Source: Corallochytrium limacisporum (taxonomy: Eukaryota; Opisthokonta). From it: DNA of 25,732 nucleotides. Below the pieces are notes generated by a model that saw nothing but the letters and a program-made list of their open reading frames with translations, was not told where the DNA came from and searched no databases. The stretch lies in the NCBI GenBank assembly GCA_002811645.1, contig PDIP01000083.1, positions 43,545-69,276 on the forward strand, written 5' to 3'. Of this stretch, positions 10,101 through 16,921 are shown one piece after another (positions within the stretch are counted from its first letter, which is position 1; each line of letters starts with the position of its first letter). Made by a program: the position numbers and the translations under genes.

Positions 10101-10946
10101 CCACAGGAAACTGCCGAACAAACGGCTGCCATGCACTCCCTGCAGTCCACCAATGCTCAGCTTACTGAACAGGTAAATGCTCTGATTAACGAAAAGGATC
10201 AGTTGTCTAGTCAGATGGACGGCTTACATCAGCAGCTGCATGAGGCTCAGCAACAGGCAGCTCAGTCTCCGGTTGCTGCCGCTGCTGGAGCAGCCATGCC
10301 GTTTGACGTGACTACCCTTACGCAACAACTCGGCATCCAAAGCGATGCAGACATCCAACGCGTCTTGGGTGACCTGCAGCAGAAAGACACGCATATCAAA
10401 GACCTTCAGCAACAGATAGGTCGTTTGGAGCAACAGCAAGTCTCCTCCACGCAGCAGACGAACCTTCAGAGCACCACGAACCGCCAAGAGGAACAGCGCC
10501 TGCATTCCCAAATCGAAGCCCTTAGCGACGAAGTGCGTCGATTGCGTTCCGCTGCTGACGAGGATGAGCAGGAACTGACCATGGATACCTTCAAGGACCA
10601 CTTGAAACCACTGCAGAGCCTTGGCTGGGAACTGACCACCCGCACTGGCCTGGACAAGGCAATCAAGAGCGCACAGGGCGGCACGACGATGGAAGATATC
10701 GAAGCTGGCGGCCAGTCATCGTCCGAGAGCGCGCGTATGCTCCCGGGTGCCGGTGCAGGAACCAATACCGGACCGTCCGGAGGTGCCCTCCAGGATAAGC
10801 TCGAGGAGAGCGGTCGTGCTCTGAAGCGACTCTTCACGCTAGTCACCGGCAAGGGCCTGACTGTCCTGAAGCGTAGTCCATACTACCGCTTCCTCGCCGT
10901 CACTTACGTCGTGCTCTTGCATGTTGTGTTAATTCTCATGTTATAG
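7101..10946 (+). CDS. Tail-anchored coiled-coil golgin, golgin-84/GOLGA5-like
   Basis: This 1281-residue protein is almost entirely predicted coiled coil (Gln/Glu/Leu-rich heptads) and ends in a single membrane segment at about 1261-1280, as in tail-anchored golgins that capture vesicles at Golgi rims. The N-terminus (MWNTLNDLGK ... MNKLDQA) resembles the start of golgin-84, MSWFxDLAGKAEDLLN. The C-terminus SPYYRFLAVTYVVLLHVVL matches the short YxxLLH-type anchor shared by golgin-84, giantin and CASP. Two copies of a basic motif, KLRLQAKAKVTALE (about residue 138) and KLKMQAKTKINGLE (about 667), suggest internal duplication. An Ala-rich interruption lies at about 613-635. I chose the ATG at 7101 by N-terminal similarity; an in-frame ATG at 7020 would add 27 basic residues. 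Golgin-84 is preferred over giantin, and orthology is less certain than the family. Confidence 0.85.
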   Translation: MWNTLNDLGKMASDQMNKLDQAMASDVTEKGTAQIEKSDPNEGFRFQREQELESQVQELTGEKASLSNQVRDLDSKVLDLEKRLKTVSGSSPMRPTNGLSAGGGDPQMHQRIEELESQLAEKDQKFAELESTAKEKFNKLRLQAKAKVTALERQLQEAKSNAAGGEAAVTAPAPVVEGPSEGELKVLEETIQRLMERIEVLQQQLMEAQDSAAPAAAAADTSAEIQKLSAKMKDIEAERDHYKETYAQLHATLTEKLEVAAEKEADLRRQMELALHGQSDEREALVLKVRELESALLEKSEEAALGGYKEESANAGADSGEDPTVLKEQIEELERSLLELKDLNQQQAEQLNSRLGHENDIEQLKDDMQDLRDANSRLEKQLKEAQEAKTGTELNVQESTEEIMKLTNEIAARDATVAQLQHQLAQGAGEIEEVKKAGIDAARGDVERLQREFAEREDEYRTQIEGMTQEMGVLRQTVETVQNDYTDSELRIQQALDAQRHAENELVTKDEEMMEMQSRNANLQNQVEHGNSDMNARIMDLEATLEAKDQQLQEAQKSQGMAGELEQMQQQHEMALDDLQNQILEMKQEHKEALETAQREVESLRTDLGAAETAAAAAATAAAAGALATAGVSSVSVDSTTPSEAAVTSGREVEDLKQKLKVSEGRFAKLKMQAKTKINGLEEKVKQLEAGSAASGVALAGAGPAETEEVDNLRTELQRAETMHGQLQQRLHEEETLRSHMEQRLQDMMSDQQERVDPSEHAALKVRCDELAAKLDRLQSLRNSGSVAKINELQERMSTEFEGLKASRARVQDMAMKLQSLVQSAAEGSQNVAAARGLLSTLAEEQQRLGGERDDTEEYAALESTLGALRASVDNMTRRQAGQASADEELNRVMQEHTNMTAQLQQRDEELTVLQQAYEQTQSQLSALGSDAEAQSERLQQRIKQLEEDLAWTQQQADRDAEKLRTEQEAAIQDNERLHQEVEDLQEQLLAREEEASEQHPQETAEQTAAMHSLQSTNAQLTEQVNALINEKDQLSSQMDGLHQQLHEAQQQAAQSPVAAAAGAAMPFDVTTLTQQLGIQSDADIQRVLGDLQQKDTHIKDLQQQIGRLEQQQVSSTQQTNLQSTTNRQEEQRLHSQIEALSDEVRRLRSAADEDEQELTMDTFKDHLKPLQSLGWELTTRTGLDKAIKSAQGGTTMEDIEAGGQSSSESARMLPGAGAGTNTGPSGGALQDKLEESGRALKRLFTLVTGKGLTVLKRSPYYRFLAVTYVVLLHVVLILML

Positions 10947-11130
10947 AAAGCCTCGGCCTCCGACTGCTGTTCTGCAGTATTTGCCAAAGTCACAGTACTT
11001 CCATGGGACAGTTTTCAAAAAGTTTGGCACCATAAAATGTTTAATTAATGTGCTCGTTTACTGTATAATCAACCAAACATATGCAATTTGACAAACGTTA
11101 CTATGAATACAGACATCCGATGTCCGCAGC
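10947..11130. other. Convergent 3' intergenic region, golgin/VPS35
   Basis: 184 bp separate the two stops. A CATAAA near 11032 may be a weak poly(A) signal for the golgin. No AATAAA is visible for VPS35. Confidence 0.4.
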
Positions 11131-13878
11131 TCACACCCCCACGCTGGCAAGTGAACGTACACAAGTACCATCCTCACGCACCTTCCGCAGGTAGTTGATA
11201 GTATGCTGGTAGTATGTGTTGACGGTGCTGTACAGTTCATCGCTCGCATCCAGGCTCGACTTGTTGGTGTTGATGAGGTCGACAAGGTTGCAAATGTCCT
11301 TCTCGTAAATAGCATCATTGCCATCCATGTAGTAGTACAGATACTCGTTAAGAATCTCAACATACAGGAGGACCTCGGTGCCCGCATCCACTGTCGTGTT
11401 GGCAATCTTCAGGCAGCGCTGCAAACACTCCAGTACGCGCTTCGAGTTGTGGCGGTAGCCAATTTCATACTCTGTCGCACTGGCATCCACGGTGGCCGGC
11501 TCTTCCGGTACTTCCTGCTCGTCGTCACCACCCTCCTTCTTCTCCTCGTCTCCGTTCTGCTCAGACTCGTCGGCCGTGACGTCGTCTTGCTCGTCCTTTG
11601 CTGGTGGTGTAGATCCAGCCTTCGGCACTAACTTCTGTCCCGACCAAAACACGTGGCTCACAAGAGCAATAGAACGGCACTGGTCCGGTTTCTTCAGCAG
11701 CTTCGCGGCGTACAGCGCGAGTTTACCGGCGAGGGTGCTAAAATCCTCTTCCGTGAAGCACGTCATGCGAATTAGCGTTTGTCCCGCACACTTGATGGCA
11801 GCCATCTGTGTCTTGGAATCACTAATTTCCTCCTCGTAGACAGTCAGGGCCTGGGTGAAGAAATCATACGCCGCTTCTTTGAAGATTTCGCCGTTGGCAA
11901 CCAGAGCAACCTGCAAAAACATGCGCAGCGACGCAAAGCCGGGGTCAGCCTTCAGCACAGCCTTGGCAATACGATTACAAAACTGCAGAATCTTTTGACA
12001 CTTCCGTTGCCAATTTTCGTCCTCGGCTGCTGAATCCATGTACACTTTGACCAGCTGAGTGCCCTTGAAGATAAGCGGCGGCATGGTATACTTGATGCGC
12101 TTTGGTCCCCCCTCCATAAGTGTCTTGCGTACCGTTTCGAGGATCAAAAACTGGTGATCCGCAACATCGTTAGTAAACAAGTGAATAAGTTTGGCCAGCA
12201 CAATCTGTCCTTCCGCTAGATCCTCTTCATCGCTCTGGTGGTCCACGCCACTTGAACCATCATCCTGCTCTGTGACCAGGGTCCTCACAAGATCGAGCAT
12301 GGACACAACATCCTCCGTCTCGCTGATGGGAGAATCCATACCCAGAGCCATGTTGGCCGCGTAGATGGCAAACGCTCGACGCGAGTGGTAGCTGAGAATG
12401 TGAACAAAGTCCGCATAGTGCTTCAAGTGCAGCGTGTCCTGAATCGTCGGGTAGTCTTCCAGAGGTAACTTGAGCATTTTGAGAATCTCCCGCTCCGTAG
12501 CGGCGTCGAGAGATCCAGTCGGCACGGCCTTGGTCAGTTCTGGTGCCGGTACTGTGCCCTCCTCACCTTCTGGCACCTCTGCTGCCCTCGTAGACGCAGA
12601 TGCCCGGTGTGCAAGGGCTTCGCTACAATTTCCTAGTACAGACTCCAAAAAGTCTCGACGGTCAACGTAGCATTTGAGCACCAGATTCGCCAGAGCGCCG
12701 TACAGACTAACAATATCAGCAGATGTGATTTCCGGCCGGTGCTTGATTACCTGCGTGACTTCCGCGCTGAAGATGCCGAACAGATCCCCGCCTACGCCAC
12801 TGTCAGTGCCTCCGTTGGCGGTTGCTTTCTTATCAATGTCTTCGTCCAGTAGGGCTTCATCAGCGTCACCATTTAGTGCCGCCTTTGATTCTGATTGTCT
12901 GTTGGGCAGGATACCGTTGGTTGTCTTTACATATTCCGCCAAGCGATTGATCATGCCAATGATGATACCCTTGACGTTCACTGATTCCTTCAACTGACCA
13001 CAGGCACTGAGGAATTGACGAAGAGTGGCCAAATGCATTTCATCCGCAAACACCTGAGTGATACACTCCATGAGGTACTCCTGCGCAATCGGCTCCTTGC
13101 ACTTAATGACCTGCTGCAGAATGTTTGGGAGGACCTGCTCAGCGTACATGTCGACATTGAGACCTTCCAGGTTGGCCAATCGCTCGAGATTGGTGCCCAC
13201 CAATAGACGTAGTTCCTTGCGTTCTTGTTCACGCTTCTTACGCAGCTTGGAGTGTCCCTGGTGCTGCATGCGTACCCAAAGCTTATTCATTTCCCCAAAA
13301 TTAATCAGGATGTAGTCGGCACTCTCCTCGAGACCGATGTGCAGTTTTCCATCATCTTCCTCGCCGTCGTAGAGGAGATTCTTTGTGTTCTGCAGCAGGT
13401 AATTGCGCAGGAATAGACCGCGCAGAGGGTGCTGCACCCCACGACACATTTCTACCAGATCCTGGAGCATGGTGCGCTTTGGAGCAACACCTGCCTTCAT
13501 GTACGCAACTCCAACCGTCACGAGCATGTACAGGCGAGGAACAAGATAGCCAGCGTATTGGACCAACTCGTACAGATCTCCAATCTTACTATTTCGCTGA
13601 ATCTCGTCGGTCAGAAACATCTGCAGCTGGCTCAGCTCATCGTTGACGCTCATGTACAGTTCGTAGTACAGTTTGGGAGGCAACTGTGCAGTTCTCAGCT
13701 CGCCAAGCATTGTGCTGCAGTGTTTGAGGGCCTCCATGATGTCGCTCTTGTCCAGACACATCTTCATCTGAAATGCTTCCCGCTTGACCCGCTTCATGGC
13801 CTCATCCAACAGCTTTTCCGGCTGTGGATCTAAACCCGCGGGCCGAGGCACCGGAATGCCACCACCAGTGTTGGACAT
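11131..13878 (-). CDS. VPS35: Retromer subunit VPS35
   Basis: This 915-residue alpha-solenoid protein is the core of the retromer cargo-recognition complex, which recycles receptors from endosomes to the Golgi or plasma membrane with VPS26 and VPS29. The N-terminal half is highly conserved: PRLYMLVTVGVAYMKAG (114-130, the VPS26-binding PRLYL-type motif), VEMCRGVQHPLRGLFLRNYLL, then EMNKLWVRMQHQGHSK and LRLLVGTNL. C-terminal conserved stretches include EISDSKTQMAA and the KLLKKPDQCR/VFWSGQK block that contacts VPS29. It is about 120 residues longer than human VPS35. The excess lies mainly in two low-complexity insertions, at about residues 333-375 and a very acidic one at about 755-800. The start at 13878 fits the family; no intron is needed. 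Confidence 0.96.
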   Translation of the reverse strand: MSNTGGGIPVPRPAGLDPQPEKLLDEAMKRVKREAFQMKMCLDKSDIMEALKHCSTMLGELRTAQLPPKLYYELYMSVNDELSQLQMFLTDEIQRNSKIGDLYELVQYAGYLVPRLYMLVTVGVAYMKAGVAPKRTMLQDLVEMCRGVQHPLRGLFLRNYLLQNTKNLLYDGEEDDGKLHIGLEESADYILINFGEMNKLWVRMQHQGHSKLRKKREQERKELRLLVGTNLERLANLEGLNVDMYAEQVLPNILQQVIKCKEPIAQEYLMECITQVFADEMHLATLRQFLSACGQLKESVNVKGIIIGMINRLAEYVKTTNGILPNRQSESKAALNGDADEALLDEDIDKKATANGGTDSGVGGDLFGIFSAEVTQVIKHRPEITSADIVSLYGALANLVLKCYVDRRDFLESVLGNCSEALAHRASASTRAAEVPEGEEGTVPAPELTKAVPTGSLDAATEREILKMLKLPLEDYPTIQDTLHLKHYADFVHILSYHSRRAFAIYAANMALGMDSPISETEDVVSMLDLVRTLVTEQDDGSSGVDHQSDEEDLAEGQIVLAKLIHLFTNDVADHQFLILETVRKTLMEGGPKRIKYTMPPLIFKGTQLVKVYMDSAAEDENWQRKCQKILQFCNRIAKAVLKADPGFASLRMFLQVALVANGEIFKEAAYDFFTQALTVYEEEISDSKTQMAAIKCAGQTLIRMTCFTEEDFSTLAGKLALYAAKLLKKPDQCRSIALVSHVFWSGQKLVPKAGSTPPAKDEQDDVTADESEQNGDEEKKEGGDDEQEVPEEPATVDASATEYEIGYRHNSKRVLECLQRCLKIANTTVDAGTEVLLYVEILNEYLYYYMDGNDAIYEKDICNLVDLINTNKSSLDASDELYSTVNTYYQHTINYLRKVREDGTCVRSLASVGV

Positions 13879-15236
13879 GTTGAATTGTGTGTAATGTATT
13901 CAGTTGACGATGTCGTCAAACCCGTTTTTAAGTTTTCCGTGACTGTGCAAGTCAACCGATCCTTTGTGAATTGGTGTCTGTTTCGAACTATCGAAACATA
14001 CTGTTCCTTCACAACAGGCGCATACGGCTAGTTGCCAATGTCGTTTGGGTATCGCGGGTTCATAACAAATTTAGACATCGATCAAGAGCAGGAGGCCAGG
14101 TTTTATCCAACTCATACCCCATTTCGTCCGATCGGTGAGACCTTGTTGGGACTTCATGTTTCCCACACCACTTAGCAGCAGCAGACGAACCCTACAATCC
14201 AGCCCCATACATGCCGAGCTCCTCTATGTTGCTGTATCAGCTTTGGTGTGTGGGTGTATCGGTCCACACAATGGGCCGGCCGTTTTCAACAGGTCAAGCC
14301 AAAACTTCCACATCACACTGACGACTCAAGCTTGGGTTGAAGCATTGATATCACCCCCACTGTACCCATTAAATGTGTTGCGTGCGGTGAGAACCGGGCC
14401 GTTCGCCGTTCACCCAGAAGAGGGGGGGGGGGGGACTAGGCCAAGAGACGGACGGGAAGCGGCAGATGACGCAGGGGCAGGGAAGCGAGTACGGGAAAAT
14501 GGAAAGGAAGGGGGGGGGAGCCTGTGGTCTGTTCGTGTGTGTGCCGTCCTCGCTTGTGGTGTGCAGAAATCGCAGCTGAAATTTTCCCGGCCACGGCCGT
14601 GTGTTTGTGACCTGCGCGCGGCCCTAATGTTTTCCCTTTTTTTTGGGTGGTGCTGTGCTTGCGCTTCGCGCTTATGTGTGTCTCTGTGTGTGTGTTTCCT
14701 GGCCTTTCAAAATTTTCTCCACTCCGTTCGCCTCCCCTCCTTCTCTTTTTCCCCCGGGCACTTAAAGTCGTCTGTGGCTCTTGGCTCTCCCCCCTCCCCC
14801 TAACCCCGGTTATTCCCTTTTCGTCTTAATACAAATCTAATTCTCTTTTTTTGTTTCCTTCTCTGTCGCTCTCTCTTGCAAAACCATGGCTGGCCCCTTC
14901 GCAAAATTTCCCAGTGGCTTTTCGGGGCGGCGGCAGCAGCTGATATCGGGCTAGCGGGAGGGAGGTGCGCGCCCGCAGTGGCAGGATAATGCGAGAACGA
15001 TGGCGAGACAGAGTGACGCTGTTTGGCTTGAGGAGCGAGAGATGTAATAGAGAGAGAGAGAGAGAGACCAAACGGGTTCCTCAAAAAAAAAAAAAAGGAA
15101 ATGCTGGCCCCCCCTCTCCCTCGGGACCCCGGTTTGTCGACCAAAAACAGACAAAAATGAAGGGGTATCGGACAAAGAGGGGAGGAGCATTGGGACTTGT
15201 ACCTAAAGCAGGCGGGAAGGGGCAAAAAGAGAAAAA

Positions 15237-15324
15237 GGGGGGGGGGGGGGGAAAAAAAAAGAAAAAAAAGGGGGGGGAATAAACACGGGGGAAAAACTCT
15301 CTTTGTTTTGCAACCCGTCCGTAC
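15237..15324. repeat. Left copy of duplicated sequence at assembly gap
   Basis: A G-run, two A-runs, a second G-run, then the sequence ACTCTCTTTGTTTTGCAACC and CGTCCGTAC end directly at the N gap. The same sequence reappears right after the gap (15402-15486) with a few differences in and near the homopolymers. Two contig ends covering the same locus would look like this. Confidence 0.8.
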
Positions 15325-15401
15325 NNNNNNNNNNNNNNNNNNNNNNNNNNNNNNNNNNNNNNNNNNNNNNNNNNNNNNNNNNNNNNNNNNNNNNNNNNNN
15401 N
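15325..15401. other. Assembly gap (77 N)
   Basis: 77 undetermined bases. Because both flanks carry the same sequence, the true gap may be zero or negative. Confidence 0.99.
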
Positions 15402-15486
15402 GGGGGGGGGAGGAAAAAAAAAGAAAAAAAAGGGGGGGTAATACACACGGAGGAAAAACTCTCTTTGTTTTGCAACCCGTCCGTAC
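15402..15486. repeat. Right copy of duplicated sequence at assembly gap
   Basis: Near-identical to 15237-15324: G-run, A-runs, G-run, then the same unique 30-nt stretch ending CGTCCGTAC, which here continues into unique sequence (CGAAAGTACCGGG). This copy probably represents the true locus. Confidence 0.8.
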
Positions 15487-15786
15487 CGAAAGTACCGGGT
15501 GAACAGTATCCGTGGGTATCTATGTCCGGACTGTTTTGTAATCGATCGGAGTGGCAAAAAAAATAAAGAAAAAACTCCCGTATGATATACGGAGCTGAAT
15601 GAAACAACCACACTCAAAGAGAAATCCAAACGACGCACACACACGCAAGAGCACGAGAGGGCACTCTGGTGAAGGCACACACAGGGCCCGGCTGGGCTCC
15701 GTGTTTTCCCGTCCCTACGTGTGCGCCCAAACTTTTTCAGCCAAAAAGTCCGAAAAGGAAACGAAGCACAATTTTTTTGTTTTCGG

Positions 15787-15791
15787 AAAAA
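15787..15791 (-). terminator. RNA polymerase III terminator of tRNA-Ile
   Basis: On the minus strand a T5 run begins one nucleotide after the tRNA discriminator base, the normal place for a Pol III stop. It is no longer than the two T5 runs inside the intron. Confidence 0.6.
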
Positions 15792-15792
15792 C

Positions 15793-16093
15793 TTCTCCAG
15801 GGGGGGATCGAACCCCCGACCTTCGCATTGCTTAGGTAGGTGGAGTTGCCGTAGTAAAATGGCCTGCAAAGACTGCAGATGAAGAGACGAATGATAAGAA
15901 AACAAACATAGAGAGAGTGAGAGAGAAAGACAGACAGACCTTGCACAGAAAAACTGTGAGTCGGACCATAATGTCCATTTGCCCCGCAGTTTTCCCTTTA
16001 CCATCTCTGGTGAAGGAAAAACTTGCAGACCAAAACTAGAGCCACCCATACTGCCTATAAGTACGATGCCTCTACCGACTGGGCCACTGGAGA
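15793..16093 (-). tRNA. tRNA-Ile (anticodon UAU) with a 227-nt intron
   Basis: The 5' exon is 16093-16056 and the 3' exon 15828-15793. The spliced product folds fully. The acceptor TCTCCAG pairs perfectly with CTGGAGA, discriminator A. The D arm GCC/GGC carries a GG loop. The anticodon stem TCGTA pairs with TGCGA (one G-T), the loop is CTTATAA, and the T arm is GGGGG-TTCGATC-CCCCC. The A box (TGGCCCAGTCGG) and B box (GGTTCGATCCC) are intact. Anticodon TAT reads AUA isoleucine codons; the anticodon loop is the same as in yeast tRNA-Ile(UAU), which also carries an intron. The intron sits at the canonical 37/38 position, and its junctions form an exact bulge-helix-bulge for the splicing endonuclease. 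The acceptor match across 227 nt argues strongly that this is one functional gene. Confidence 0.93.
15829..16055 (-). other. 227-nt intron of tRNA-Ile(UAU)
   Basis: Exon positions 32-35 (CUUA) pair with intron positions -3 to -6 (UAAG). Bulges are 36, 37 and +1 on one side and -2, -1 and 38 on the other, each cut after its second base; G+2 pairs with C-7 beyond. Further in, GTA/TAC and GGTGG/CCACC (16051-16042 with 15843-15836) form a stem that brings the ends together. A perfect hairpin with a U5 loop lies at 15944-15958. A pyrimidine microsatellite of TCTG and CT units lies around 15908-15940, suggesting growth by repeat expansion. Confidence 0.85.
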
Positions 16094-16921
16094 CTGTGTT
16101 CTTTCCCTTTTTTTTCCTTTTGGCAAAAAAGGGGGGATCCGGTGTTCTGAAAGCAAGTGCTTTTGTTCAGACACAAACCTACGTCGAGGGAGGATAAACT
16201 CCCTGGATTTCTCCAATTAAAGTGGTTCATTCAGTACCGTACATCCCAACCATGAGACACCGAAAGGGTGTCTTCTGGTCGGTCAGAACGGAAGGGGAAG
16301 CGGTGAACAGTCGCCCACGGAGGCAGGAAGACTCGAACCCGCGCGCGGGCCGAATTTTTCCGTTTTCCATAGTCAATGTATGCACCATTGCTTAGAGTGA
16401 AAAATCATAATATATAGTACAGTACAGTGTTCGATTTATGATCCTAATCGATTTCGTGTTTGTCGTATACGACCATATCAATTGATTGCAATATAGATTT
16501 TGAATTTCAATTGGCTTGATTTCAGCCCAGAGTGCCGGTCCGAACAGGGCGCGGACGGGAGGGCAGGAAGCAAAGGAGACTTCGCGCCCAATTTCTCCTC
16601 GTCCTTGTGCCTTTTGGGTGCCGGACTGGTTCGTGGTTGTGTTGCACACTCCACCAGCAACGCGCTCGTAGAGCCACTTCAACTCTTCGGCCTAGTCAGG
16701 TAGCGAGAGAGATGCAAGGGGGGCATGGTGTACGTCAAGGTGTGCTGTTTCAAATATGGCGGATACTAGCTACAAAATTGGTTTGAGATCTTGGGTATAC
16801 ACTACCAGAAACGGGAGCTTAGTGAACTGTGACGTGAGGATCTGAAGACTATCACCTGAAAACAGTCAGTTGCAAGAATGATTTGAGGTCCCATACGAGC
16901 CAATTAACTGAGTCAAGAACA
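16094..16921. other. Intergenic region, tRNA-Ile to GCP2
   Basis: I see no protein gene here. The stretch includes a perfect 7-bp hairpin at about 16254-16272 (AGACACC/GGTGTCT), a tRNA T-arm-like relic on the minus strand at about 16325-16395 with the palindrome CCCGCGCGCGGG, an AT-rich tract at 16395-16520, and the promoter and 5' UTR of GCP2. In-frame codons extend upstream of the GCP2 ATG, but only to a TTG. Confidence 0.5.

Larger units (their letters stand above)
13879..15792. other. Gene-free region upstream of VPS35, homopolymer and microsatellite rich
   Basis: The VPS35 promoter should lie in the first few hundred bases; CCAAT boxes occur at about 13975 (as ATTGG) and 14034. Beyond that, the DNA is low-complexity: 13 G at 14422-14434, 9 G at 14510-14518, a GT-rich stretch at about 14670-14700, an AG microsatellite at about 15047-15067, 14 A near 15083, and 15 G at 15237-15251 next to A-runs. 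Open frames here are compositional artefacts. The assembly gap is described separately. Confidence 0.6.

Noticed and set aside
14135-14803. 222-codon open frame on the plus strand upstream of the gap
   Set aside because: It crosses long G-runs whose length is unreliable and encodes no recognisable domain.
15081-16049. 322-codon frame on the minus strand spanning the N gap and the tRNA intron
   Set aside because: It reads through 77 N, homopolymers and microsatellite DNA; the tRNA explains the only structured part.
16254-16272. Perfect 7-bp hairpin with a small A-rich loop, considered as part of an unknown RNA gene
   Set aside because: A lone short hairpin without promoter or terminator elements is weak evidence; no snRNA, SRP or RNase P signature is nearby.
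16883-16921. Upstream extension of GCP2 from a TTG (similar TTG extensions exist for FKBP2 at 6110, golgin at 6990 and LYRM4 at 20613)
   Set aside because: Cytosolic eukaryotic translation starts at ATG; family alignments begin at or after the chosen ATGs.
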